Positions 25,296 through 33,363 of a stretch of DNA of 64,000 bases are shown piece after piece. The notes beneath the pieces were generated by a model. That model was not told where the DNA came from and did not search any database. It saw only the letters and a program-made list of their open reading frames with translations. The translations under genes and the position numbers were made by a program. Every line of letters begins with the position of its first letter. Position 1 is the stretch's first letter. Source of the DNA: Prevotella heparinolytica (GTDB taxonomy: Bacteria > Bacteroidota > Bacteroidia > Bacteroidales > Bacteroidaceae); contig NZ_SLXB01000009.1 in assembly GCF_004342845.1 (NCBI RefSeq), forward strand, positions 1 to 64,000, in the 5' to 3' direction.

Positions 25296-28073
25296 TTATT
25301 CTTGGGCCGCCCTCACCCCGAAGCCGTAGCTCCGATTGAGGCTGTTCAGCGGGTTCACGTTGCCCGGGTTGAAGTTCAGGTGCCTCCCGTAGTTCGTGTA
25401 GTTCGGCCCCGCCGTCCAATAGTAGGCGCTGCTCCCCACGCCGTAGGGCACTGCGGAACCGCTGTTCCGATAGCCCGAAGCGGGGAAAAAGACGGTTTGG
25501 GTCTTACTTGGGTCGCAATAGAAGTTCCAACCGTGATTCCAAGCACCGCTTACATTGAATTGGCCGGGAGTACTTGTATTGCTTCCGGTTGTAGTGAAGC
25601 CGGTGTAAACATTGCTTGGAGGCAGTTTGTAGCCTGCGGGGCAAGGGTCGTAGATAGTCTTAACAACAGGGTTGTCGTTGGCTGTGTAGACGGTGTTGTT
25701 CGCACTCCAGAGGTTGGCGTATTTATTGTCCATGGAAGTATTAGTACAGAACGTATTAGGGTTGATGATACCCGATTTGATGCAATCATTGTATGAGAAA
25801 CCGCTTATCGGGGGAAGCTGGTTGGTCTTAACATTCCCATCGGCATCATACCAGGTCTTATTGATGCTGTTCGAGCTTCCATTTATTCCTTCCAATGCCC
25901 CCACGAACGGGTCTTTCCGTCCCCATTGGTAGTAAGTATTATTGCCTATATAAGTGATGGTATGTGCTTTCTGTTTCACTGTGATGGTTTGTGTCGCCGC
26001 CGGCGTGTATCCGGCCGTAGACCTCTGCTTGAAGCGCACCTGCACGGTGCGTTCGGCGTAGGCCTCCTCCTTTCCGTCGCACCAGCCGAGGCTGACGGTC
26101 ATAAGCTTATACTTATAGCCCTGATAATTGGTGATTTCCTTGTCGGGTGTGGTTGTTCCCGTTGTTCCGGGCTTGTAGTCCGTCACCCAGATGTGCCAGC
26201 TCCAAAGCACGGTGTTCGCTGCGTCGCGCACCGCCACCACGGCGTTGCCTTGGTGAATGGTGGCCTGCCCCACAGTAAACTCGAGGTAGTGCCCGTCGGA
26301 AGAGAGGGCCACGTTCGTAACAAGGTTCGGCTCGTCCTGCCAAACCAGCGTGCAACTTGCCGGTGTACAATTGGTATTGTTGTAAATATACGGGTCGGTA
26401 ATAGCTGATCCTTGGTGGTTGATAAAGGGTCTCAATATATTGCTGCCACTTACCCCGGCGATATATGCCGATGTATTCTTCCCCGTTGCGGGCACCTTGA
26501 CATAATCCACGGCATTTCCGTACACCAGCGGCAATTTATACCTCCCGGCGGCGTTCACTATGTAGCAGTTGGCTGTCCGCATGGGGGCGGTGTTACCCTG
26601 CCCGTCGTGGGTGGAGAGGTCGTATATGTCGGTGTTTGTCCCGTCGTTCACCGGTGAGGCATTCTTCAGTGCTTCGGTGTGCGGGTTAGCCGTGCCGCTG
26701 TTCACCTGCGCCGCCACGGTGGCGGTGTATGTAGAGGGCGAAGTTCCGCCCGCGCCGCTTTCGGTGAATGTCGTGAGCCATGCGGGCTTGGTGCTGTTCC
26801 AGCTCACCCCGTCTTCGGAGTATTCCACTTCCCAGGCTATGGGCACGTTCGCCGTGCTCCCTCCGCCCGCCACGGAGGCGTAGCTCTTCACGGTGTAGCT
26901 GCCGTTTCCCCCTTGGTAGGTGTAGTCAGCCGGCGGTGTCACCTCCAATGTAGGTGTAATCACGATGCTGCTCGTGCTGATGCGGTAGGTCACCGTCTTT
27001 CCCATGGGCCAGGTCTTTCCGGCAATATTCGCCGTGAGGGTGCGCTGCGTGTTGGTCAGGCCGTCGGTGTACCTCACCTCTATCTTCGCCCCGGCGGGCA
27101 GGGTCTGGGGCAGCATCATGAAGGTGGCGGCTTCGGGCGTCAGAGGCGTGTCGGGCAGCTGCGGGTCGGGCGCCGTGGCGGCGGGCGAGAGGGTAAGCTC
27201 GAAGTTCCTCGCCCCGCCCAAATCATACCATGCGGCCGAAGCCTGCAGGGGCAGCCTGCCCGTACTATGCACGCCTTTCAGCGTGATCTTCGATACCGTT
27301 CCGGCCAGCATGTCGTCGCCCGTGACAAAGCGCACGGCCGTCAGCGCATGCTTCATCGCCAGAGCCTCGGCCGTGTTCGTATTCCCCGGTTTGTCGGTCG
27401 AGGCAGCCACCAAGAGGTCTTTCTGGTCGGCCACATCGGCAGGCACAGCATAGCTCAGGTAGGGCAGCGTGCTTCCCGAGCCGTCGGTCAGCCTTGTCAG
27501 CCCCGGGCTGTCGTAGGGCGCCACGGCGAAGAAGGAGATGCGCCGTGCGGCTCCAGGCCAGTGGTACTCGGTGCTCCAGGCATCGCTCTTCTTCACCCTG
27601 ACGGTGCGCATGTAGCTTGTGGCGCTGCCGCCCGTAAAGGCCGCCGGCCAGCCCTGCGCCGCCGGATAGACGAAGGCCGTGACGCACATCTCGTCGTACA
27701 TCGTGGCATTGTCCACGGGTGCGGCCTTGGTACGTGCACCGCCGGTTTGCGGGGTTGCGTCGTCCCCGATGCCGTCGGTCGTCTCGGCGTGCAGGTAGAG
27801 CGGTTTCCCGTCTCCGGAGGCATCCCCCTCCAGAGCGATGACGCTCACGGCGGGCAGCGTGTCCGGCTGCGTTGCACCGCCTTTTGTCTGTGCACCCTTT
27901 GTCAGTGCGGCCTGCGCCGCATCCCCATCTTTCCGGAGGTCGACCGCAAACCCTATCCTCCCTCCCGTGGAGGGAATCTCATCCCGCCCGTCCGTGCAGC
28001 CGGCGGGAAGCGTCGATAACAGCAATGCCGCCGCACCCGCGGCAAGCATACCCATGAAATGTTTCTTTTCCAT
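25296..28073 (-). CDS. DGR-diversified fimbrillin-like lipoprotein (probable tip adhesin)
   Basis: A 925-residue lipoprotein (lipobox ending LPAGC, Cys26). Residues ~30-370 look like a fimbrillin/Mfa-like domain (CVTAFVYPAAQGWP, MMLPQTLPAGAKIEVRYTDG). Residues ~375-480 are a beta-rich BACON-like stretch. The C-terminal ~215 residues (YYQWGRKDPFVG, YDPCPAGYKLPPSN, FFPASGYR, YYWTAGPN, YGFGVRAAQE) match the FISUMP/DUF1566-type C-type-lectin fold that DGRs often diversify. The variable repeat forms the last 64 residues, with changed positions clustered on the predicted ligand face. It is the last gene of the fimbrial operon starting at 31793 and is followed by the DGR accessory genes. The tip location and binding role are inferred from family and order. 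Confidence 0.93.
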   Translation of the reverse strand: MEKKHFMGMLAAGAAALLLSTLPAGCTDGRDEIPSTGGRIGFAVDLRKDGDAAQAALTKGAQTKGGATQPDTLPAVSVIALEGDASGDGKPLYLHAETTDGIGDDATPQTGGARTKAAPVDNATMYDEMCVTAFVYPAAQGWPAAFTGGSATSYMRTVRVKKSDAWSTEYHWPGAARRISFFAVAPYDSPGLTRLTDGSGSTLPYLSYAVPADVADQKDLLVAASTDKPGNTNTAEALAMKHALTAVRFVTGDDMLAGTVSKITLKGVHSTGRLPLQASAAWYDLGGARNFELTLSPAATAPDPQLPDTPLTPEAATFMMLPQTLPAGAKIEVRYTDGLTNTQRTLTANIAGKTWPMGKTVTYRISTSSIVITPTLEVTPPADYTYQGGNGSYTVKSYASVAGGGSTANVPIAWEVEYSEDGVSWNSTKPAWLTTFTESGAGGTSPSTYTATVAAQVNSGTANPHTEALKNASPVNDGTNTDIYDLSTHDGQGNTAPMRTANCYIVNAAGRYKLPLVYGNAVDYVKVPATGKNTSAYIAGVSGSNILRPFINHQGSAITDPYIYNNTNCTPASCTLVWQDEPNLVTNVALSSDGHYLEFTVGQATIHQGNAVVAVRDAANTVLWSWHIWVTDYKPGTTGTTTPDKEITNYQGYKYKLMTVSLGWCDGKEEAYAERTVQVRFKQRSTAGYTPAATQTITVKQKAHTITYIGNNTYYQWGRKDPFVGALEGINGSSNSINKTWYDADGNVKTNQLPPISGFSYNDCIKSGIINPNTFCTNTSMDNKYANLWSANNTVYTANDNPVVKTIYDPCPAGYKLPPSNVYTGFTTTGSNTSTPGQFNVSGAWNHGWNFYCDPSKTQTVFFPASGYRNSGSAVPYGVGSSAYYWTAGPNYTNYGRHLNFNPGNVNPLNSLNRSYGFGVRAAQE
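25298..25490 (-). repeat. DGR variable repeat (VR)
   Basis: It codes residues ~862-925 of the adhesin. Compared with the template repeat nine codons differ: in protein order N to S, G, G, S, Y, Y, H, S and L. All substitutions fall on template adenines, as expected from mutagenic homing. The 3' 40 bases (25298-25337) are identical to the TR and GC-rich, and so could be the initiation-of-homing segment. The stop codon of the adhesin (25296-25298) is at the VR edge. Confidence 0.97.
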
Positions 28074-28267
28074 ATTATTTGGCGTTAATGATTAGTGATT
28101 AGTGTTAACCGCTATATTACGTGGACGGAAAGGTATGGAGGGCTTGCGCGCATTCCCTGCGCCGCGCCCTCCCCGGAAAGACTCACAAAGGTCATTGGAT
28201 AAGAAGAAGTCCGTTCCGGTCCCGACCTTTCCGCCCGGTTTCGTGATGCGGGTTACTCACGCGGCCT

Positions 28268-29404
28268 TTACATGTTCAGGCCCTCCGTCTGGTCCGTCCA
28301 GTTCTCTACGTTGACCGTGAACTTGATGGGCTTGTCCAGGATGGGGTCGCCCGGCGTGCTCGGGTTGGGAGGCGTCGGAGGCGTAGGGTTGTTGGGCGTT
28401 CCCGGGTTCGGGTTGTCCTGGTTGGGCGGAACGATGCCGCCACCGTCGCCGAAGGTCAGCGTATAGATGTACTTCTTGCCCGGCAGCCACTCGGTGTTGA
28501 TGCCCACGGCAGTAAAGGCGTAGGCGTTGGCACCTCCGCCCGGATAAATCTGCGTGAGGTTGCCCTCGCCGTCGTCGCTGGAAATCTGGCAGAACACACC
28601 GATGTACGCCCCTCCGAGCTTGGTCTTGCTGAAGGCCTCCAGCTGCTGGGGAATCATCAGGAAGTTGTCCGAACCGAACATGATGCTTTGTGCAGCAGCG
28701 GTCAGCGTCAATCCGGTGCCGGCAGCGTCTTCGGCCAGATAGTCCTTTGGAGTGGACAAGTTCGACCAATTGGCGCGAGGTACGACGTAAGCTGCGGCTG
28801 TCTCCGTCTGCGGGAAGGCGAAGTCCGCCTTCGAGTTGACCGCTCCCAGCTTCACGCCCATCACTTTCACTTTCAGGTTGTCCTTGGTGCACAGGGCTTT
28901 CACCTCTATCTGCGAGAGGGCATGCTTGAAGTTCATCGGCACGCCCGTGGCTCCGTAGGTGGTCTTGCCTCCGGCGTTGAAGGCTACCACGATGTCCTTC
29001 TGGTCGGCCACTTTCTGCACGGGCGAGTAGGCGGCTATCTTCTGCCCGTCCTTGTCGATGGTCACCAGCGGTTTGAGCTCGTCAGCCGGCGCGTAGGCCG
29101 TGAAGTTCAGTGTCCCTGCAGGCCAGTAGTAGGTAGCAGCGGTGTTCCAGGTGGAGCCGTTGTCGGGCGAGGCCACCTCCAAGTTGGTGAAGTAGTTGGT
29201 CCCTCCGGTGGGGAAGGCCGTCACGTTGAACTTACCCATGTTGGCCTTGGTGGTCACGGCACGGGTGGCTTTTCCCAGCATGGTGCGGAAGCCGATGGCA
29301 CCGCTTCGATCCGCCCGGGTGGTTTCGTCCTGCGAGCAGGCGGCCAGCGCCAGAAGCGCGAGGCCCGCGCAGAACAGTTGTCTCATTGTCTTAATAGTTT
29401 TCAT
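28268..29404 (-). CDS. Fimbrillin (Mfa-like) lipoprotein
   Basis: A 378-residue lipoprotein with signal peptide MKTIKTMRQLFCAGLALLAL and lipobox LAAC. The start at 29404 is preferred to 29416. The sequence has fimbrillin hallmarks: KATRAVTTKANMGKFNVTAFP, YYWPAGTLNFTAYAP, FKHALSQIEVKALC and FLMIPQQL. A proline/asparagine-rich linker (about 330-360) precedes a final strand with KFTVNVENWTD, which may act as donor strand or subunit joint. It lies between the anchor-like DUF5119 protein and the DGR adhesin and is probably the structural subunit of the fimbria. The 194-base gap to the adhesin gene holds no gene. Confidence 0.82.
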   Translation of the reverse strand: MKTIKTMRQLFCAGLALLALAACSQDETTRADRSGAIGFRTMLGKATRAVTTKANMGKFNVTAFPTGGTNYFTNLEVASPDNGSTWNTAATYYWPAGTLNFTAYAPADELKPLVTIDKDGQKIAAYSPVQKVADQKDIVVAFNAGGKTTYGATGVPMNFKHALSQIEVKALCTKDNLKVKVMGVKLGAVNSKADFAFPQTETAAAYVVPRANWSNLSTPKDYLAEDAAGTGLTLTAAAQSIMFGSDNFLMIPQQLEAFSKTKLGGAYIGVFCQISSDDGEGNLTQIYPGGGANAYAFTAVGINTEWLPGKKYIYTLTFGDGGGIVPPNQDNPNPGTPNNPTPPTPPNPSTPGDPILDKPIKFTVNVENWTDQTEGLNM

Positions 29405-29493
29405 ACTTTCATTCATTTAGAGTTAGTTGATTGATTATTTATTTATTCACTTATTATCGGGCCGGAGGCCCGCATCACGATTTTGTTTATCTT

Positions 29494-30483
29494 TTACATC
29501 TTCAGCTCTTCGTTTTCCGTCTCCCACTCGTCCACGTCGGGATGGAACCCTCCTCCGTTGACGATGGGCTTGGGCAGCGTGAGGCCCTCGAGCAGGATGT
29601 GCACGTTGCGTTTGTCGGGCGCATTGTTCACCCGGTCGCTCACGTCGAAGCGGTAGTAGTGCTTGCTGCCGTCGGCCAGGACGAAGACGAGGGTGAGGGC
29701 GCGCGAGGTGTCCGTACCCGTGGATGCCCCGAAGACGAACGTACGGCCCGTGACCGTCTCCTTGCCGTCCGATGCCGCGGGAAAAGGAACCATGCTCCGC
29801 CCTTCGGCGGGCTTGTCTCCGCCAAGGAAGAGCGAGCCGGCCGTTCCGGAGAAGGCGGCGCTCACGGCAGAGGCGTATTTCAGGTTCTTTATCCCCTTCA
29901 GCTCGAAGCTGTAAGTGCACACCCGCGGGTAGACGGGCAGCACCAGCGTGTAGGTCTCCGCCCCGGGCTGCAGGTCGATGTCCGTGCGGCTCCCTCCCCA
30001 CACGGCTTCGGGAGCCAGTACCACGGGTTCGCCCGCCGGGTTGGCACCCTCGGGCAGCGTCCCCGGGAGGTTGAGCAGTTCGAGCAGCCTGCTCGGGCGG
30101 GTGTACAGCTCGAAGGTGGCGTACTTCTCCGTCCCCCGCATCAGGATGGTCTCCGTGTCGTTGTTGATGTAGAGCGCCCGGTAGCGTCCCCACGGAACGG
30201 TGACGGTTCCGCCCTGCGGGTTGTCGAAGTCGTAGGGGATGGGCTTCCCGCCCTCCTCGGGGAAGAGCCAGAGGGCCATTCCCGAGACTTGGGCTCCCGT
30301 AGCCCCGCTCCGGTCGAAGCGTACGCTCACCTGCGCCCCTTCTGCGGCGGGTATGCCCAGCTCCTTGTGCTCGCACGAGCAGAGCGTGCCGGAGACGGCC
30401 GCCGCAATGAGCGCGGCGCAGGCCGTCAGTATGGCGGCGGCAGCCACGGCCTTCATTGTTTCCTTCATTTCCTTCGTTTTCAT
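29494..30483 (-). CDS. DUF5119 family fimbrial lipoprotein
   Basis: A 329-residue lipoprotein with a long hydrophobic leader and the lipobox-like LCSC near residue 37, then CEHKELGIPAAEGAQVSVRFD, the start typical of DUF5119 proteins in Bacteroides fimbrial loci. The body is beta-rich (GMALWLFPEEGG, WGRYRALYINNDTETI). It begins with an ATGA overlap with the DUF3575 gene, so translation is coupled. By analogy with Mfa2/FimB it could anchor the pilus or terminate growth at the cell surface; this is inference. Confidence 0.78.
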   Translation of the reverse strand: MKTKEMKETMKAVAAAAILTACAALIAAAVSGTLCSCEHKELGIPAAEGAQVSVRFDRSGATGAQVSGMALWLFPEEGGKPIPYDFDNPQGGTVTVPWGRYRALYINNDTETILMRGTEKYATFELYTRPSRLLELLNLPGTLPEGANPAGEPVVLAPEAVWGGSRTDIDLQPGAETYTLVLPVYPRVCTYSFELKGIKNLKYASAVSAAFSGTAGSLFLGGDKPAEGRSMVPFPAASDGKETVTGRTFVFGASTGTDTSRALTLVFVLADGSKHYYRFDVSDRVNNAPDKRNVHILLEGLTLPKPIVNGGGFHPDVDEWETENEELKM

Positions 30484-31793
30484 CGTTTGCCTCCTTTCTT
30501 TTTGTTTACGTTATCGTGCCCCAGCAGCCACACCAATGACACCTCGGCCTTGGTGGGGCCGAACCAGCGCCTCTTCTTGGTGGCTTTCCAGAGGTAATGA
30601 CCCTCCTGCGGGACGTACTCGTAATACTCCCCGTCCAAATAGCCGATGCCGAGCGTGAAGTCGAGGTTGAGACGGCGTCCGACAGGCGCGGAGTAGCCGT
30701 AGGAGATGCCGCCTCCGTAGCTCCAGCGGTCGCCTAAGTACCCCTTGCCGCCCCATTCGAGGTCGTAGGTCAGCAGCAGGCCGTAGACGCCCATGTGGTG
30801 CCCCGTCAGCGGCTTGCGGCCGTAGCTCAGCCAGCGGCGCACTTCGAGGTCGCCGCCGTAGACGCGGTGGTAGCGGTAGCGGTTGTCATCCTTGATCCAT
30901 GTGTACATCCAGTTGCCCGCTATGGACCAGCCCCGTCCCAAGTAGAACTCCAGCCCGAGGTTGGGAACCACGACGGCGTCGTAGAGCAGGTTCGTCTTCA
31001 CGGCCATGTGGAAAGGCTTGCGCGGGGCGGGGAGCGGGCTGTCCTGCGCGGCGGGAGCCGTGCCGTAGAAGCTGTTGTTGACGGCCGTGTTCCCCCCGGC
31101 GGGCACGGGCACGTACACCGTGTCCCGCTGCCTCTCCGGCTCGCGGGCAGGCAGGGAGATATAGAGCGTGTCGCGCGCCGCGGCCGGCTGTCTGTCCGAC
31201 TCGTACCACACGTGCAGGGTGGAGGCGCGCAGTTCGGGGAAGAACCACCTGTCGAGGTATCTCCACACGGAGCCTCCGTTCATCAGCATCAGGCGGTGCT
31301 TGCGACCGTCCGTCACGACGCCTCCCTGCGTGATCCACTCGGGCGTGTGGCGGAGCATTTCCAGCACCTCGTAGCGGTAGGGGATGGAGTGGTCGGCATC
31401 CACCAGCCGTTCCAGCCCTTCCCAGTCGATGCCTTTGGGAACGGTGGCAAGCCAGCCCACCTCACGGGGGAAGTAGTCGTACACCAACCTTCGGATGGCT
31501 TCCGCCCTCTCCTCGGAGAGACGGCGGTTGATGACCGTACTCCCTTCAGGGGAAGCCCCGGCCGTGACGCGCAGGCCGAGGATGCGACGCGAGGGGTCCT
31601 GAAGCAGGGTTCGGAAACGTTCGGTGAAGGCACGCAGTCGCGTACCGTTCTCCCGGAAAAGCGGGTCGAGGGTCGATTCGCCCTGACGGAAATAGACACG
31701 GACGGAGTCCGTACCCCGGCGAGTGCCGGGCTCCTGACCATGGGAATGCCCCAGGGTAAGCAGGAGAAGCAGAAGAATAAAGGGTCTTTTCAT
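30480..31793 (-). CDS. DUF3575 protein with OmpA-like N-terminal region
   Basis: A 437-residue secreted or outer-membrane protein. The frame extends to 31868, but MKRPFILLLLLLTLGHSHG at 31793 is a clear signal peptide. The N-terminal part (DSVRVYFRQGESTLDPLFREN and GLRVTAGASPEGS) resembles the OmpA/peptidoglycan-associated fold. The C-terminal part (AVKTNLLYDAVVVPNLGLEF, WMYTWIKDDNRY, YGGGISYGYSAPVG) is the DUF3575 beta-barrel region. It is the first gene of the fimbrial operon and lies just after the proposed invertible promoter. A role as outer-membrane platform for pilus assembly is plausible but unproven. Confidence 0.85.
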   Translation of the reverse strand: MKRPFILLLLLLTLGHSHGQEPGTRRGTDSVRVYFRQGESTLDPLFRENGTRLRAFTERFRTLLQDPSRRILGLRVTAGASPEGSTVINRRLSEERAEAIRRLVYDYFPREVGWLATVPKGIDWEGLERLVDADHSIPYRYEVLEMLRHTPEWITQGGVVTDGRKHRLMLMNGGSVWRYLDRWFFPELRASTLHVWYESDRQPAAARDTLYISLPAREPERQRDTVYVPVPAGGNTAVNNSFYGTAPAAQDSPLPAPRKPFHMAVKTNLLYDAVVVPNLGLEFYLGRGWSIAGNWMYTWIKDDNRYRYHRVYGGDLEVRRWLSYGRKPLTGHHMGVYGLLLTYDLEWGGKGYLGDRWSYGGGISYGYSAPVGRRLNLDFTLGIGYLDGEYYEYVPQEGHYLWKATKKRRWFGPTKAEVSLVWLLGHDNVNKKKGGKR

Positions 31794-31835
31794 TGCCTGT
31801 GAATAAAGGGTTAATACATGTATTACAGAGACTTG

Positions 31836-31850
31836 CCTCTTGCTAAGAGG
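31836..31850. repeat. Third copy of the recombination-site-like palindrome
   Basis: CCTCTTGCTAAGAGG is in direct orientation with the copy at 31904, between the proposed switch and the operon start. The match to the 31904 copy is 16 bp including the preceding g and ends before the TGT that completes the 18-bp repeat. Confidence 0.75.
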
Positions 31851-31903
31851 GAGGGGAGGATAGCGCATCGCCGAAAGCGGGAAGAAAACGCTCCCGGAAC
31901 CCG

Positions 31904-32188
31904 CCTCTTGCTAAGAGGTGTACCAATCTTTGTAAGCGCCTGCAAATTAACGTCTTTTATTCCATACAAGCAAGCTTTTTGACAGAAACTTGTATATTCT
32001 TTCACACGGGTACCCATATCCGAGTATCCCCATACCCTTTTCCATTCCCCTCCTTTCGCCTGTGCATCCGACCTTCTTTCCTTGGAGGCCCGACCGCTTT
32101 CTCCACCATCGTTCCGGCTTGTACCGCCTGTCTGTAAGGCCTTCCTTCTCCCGCTTTGGCCCTTCCTTCCACACCTCTTAGCAAGAGG
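31904..32188. other. Probable invertible promoter segment (inverton) with 18-bp inverted repeats
   Basis: The left repeat cctcttgctaagaggtgt (31904-31921) and its exact inverted copy (32171-32188) bracket about 249 bases with no gene. The right repeat contains the stop codon of the tyrosine recombinase gene. The fimbrial operon begins 111 bases past the left repeat on the minus strand. The core CCTCTT-GCT-AAGAGG is itself palindromic, as expected for a tyrosine recombinase crossover site. Confidence 0.75.
31943..31974 (-). promoter_or_regulatory. Promoter inside the invertible segment, facing the fimbrial operon
   Basis: On the minus strand CTTG (31974-31971) is followed after 20 bases by TTAATTTG (31950-31943), close to the Bacteroides consensus TTTG-N19-21-TAnnTTTG. 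It points at the DUF3575 gene, so the assembled orientation would be ON. No comparable promoter was found in the opposite direction. Confidence 0.5.
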
Positions 32189-33200
32189 TGGCATCGGAAA
32201 GCCTGTTCAGCAGTTCACGGTTGGCCTCCGCCAGCCGTTCGTCTTTTATCCCTTCGATATATATGAGCGTGGTCTTGGTATCGGTATGCCCCAGCGCCTT
32301 GGAGATGACGGGCAGGTCGACGCCCTGCTCGTAGGCGATGCTCGCCCACGAGTGGCGCGCCACGTAGGAGGTGAGGTTCACCGCAATCCCCGCCTGCCGG
32401 GCAAGCTGCTTCAACGAGCGGTTGTAGCGGTTCAGGGCACAGGGATATGAGACGGGGCATATCCGTCCGTCCTTCACCTTATATAATATAGGGAAGAGAT
32501 AGTCCGTGCCCTCCGTCTTATACTTGGCAAGTATATGCAGCATGCAGGGTTCCAGCGTCACCCTGACCTGCCGGCCGGTTTTGCGGCGTTGGTAGGTCAG
32601 CACCCCGTCCTTTACCTGCGACTTCCTCAAATGCGCCAGGTCCGTGAATGGCATGCCCATGGCGTAGAAGGAGAAGAGGAAGAGGTCGAGGGCCGAAGCC
32701 CCCGGAGCCGGTGCGGCCCCTTTCTCCTTTCCTCCCCCGCAGGGAGGGGGAAAAGAAGAGAGGACCAGCCTGCGCATCTCCTCCGCCCCGATGCTACGCT
32801 TGACGGTGCGCTCGTTGCCCGTAAACAAGCCCTTGAACGGCGCCCTGTCCTTCACGAGCCGCTTCACGGCCGCCTTGTTGTAGATGGCGCGCAGGGAGCG
32901 CAGGTAGCAGGAGGAGGTGTTGGGGCATACGCCCCCTTCGCGAAGCCAACGCTCGTAGCGGCGCAGGGTTTCGGCATCCAGCGCGGATAGCGGCAGGTCT
33001 TTGCCGCCGTTGAAGCGGACGAACGAGCGCACCGCCGTGCGGTAGTTGTCGGCAGTGGAGCGGCTTAAGCCACGGGATGCCGCATCGGTGAAAACCGAAA
33101 GCGTGGGGACGGCGTTCCGCTCTTTACTTGCTCTTGACTTCTTCGTACTGCTCTCCTTTGCAATCTCTGCTCTCTTGAATTTGAATAGGAATCCTAACAT
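32178..33200 (-). CDS. Tyrosine site-specific recombinase of Bacteroides Tsr type
   Basis: A 340-residue integrase-like protein: SAM-like core-binding domain (about 40-130, TADNYRTAVRSFVRFNGG), then the catalytic domain. The box I region reads FYAMGMPFTDLAHL, with no arginine at the usual Arg I position; the beta-lysine region is YQRRKTGRQVRV, box II is LTSYVARHSWASIA, and the tyrosine lies in KTTLIYIEGI. IntDOT of CTnDOT also lacks Arg I and is active, so this need not mean inactivity. Related Bacteroides recombinases invert nearby promoters of surface-protein operons. Its stop codon is inside the right inverted repeat of the adjoining segment. Confidence 0.88.
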   Translation of the reverse strand: MLGFLFKFKRAEIAKESSTKKSRASKERNAVPTLSVFTDAASRGLSRSTADNYRTAVRSFVRFNGGKDLPLSALDAETLRRYERWLREGGVCPNTSSCYLRSLRAIYNKAAVKRLVKDRAPFKGLFTGNERTVKRSIGAEEMRRLVLSSFPPPCGGGKEKGAAPAPGASALDLFLFSFYAMGMPFTDLAHLRKSQVKDGVLTYQRRKTGRQVRVTLEPCMLHILAKYKTEGTDYLFPILYKVKDGRICPVSYPCALNRYNRSLKQLARQAGIAVNLTSYVARHSWASIAYEQGVDLPVISKALGHTDTKTTLIYIEGIKDERLAEANRELLNRLSDATSC

Positions 33201-33271
33201 CTGTATTATGATTTATGTGATTAGCATGCAAAAATACGGATTATGCATAAAGGCATCTCGGATTAAAACTT

Positions 33272-33279
33272 TATCTTTG
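33272..33279 (+). promoter_or_regulatory. Candidate -7 box for the cob/cbi operon
   Basis: An exact TATCTTTG lies 85 bases before the first gene of the corrin-ring operon. No cobalamin riboswitch core is visible in the leader. Confidence 0.5.
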
Positions 33280-33363
33280 TCTGCCATAACGGGGTAAGAA
33301 CGTGAAGGCGACGATTACACCGCCAACCTGCACGATACCTCAATTAATAGAATACACATAGAT

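Noticed and set aside
26679-28019. Plus-strand frame of 446 codons
   Set aside because: Antisense to the DGR target gene; no signal, domain or ribosome-site support.
29431-30597. Plus-strand frame of 388 codons
   Set aside because: Antisense to the DUF5119 gene; composition typical of a shadow frame in GC-rich coding DNA.
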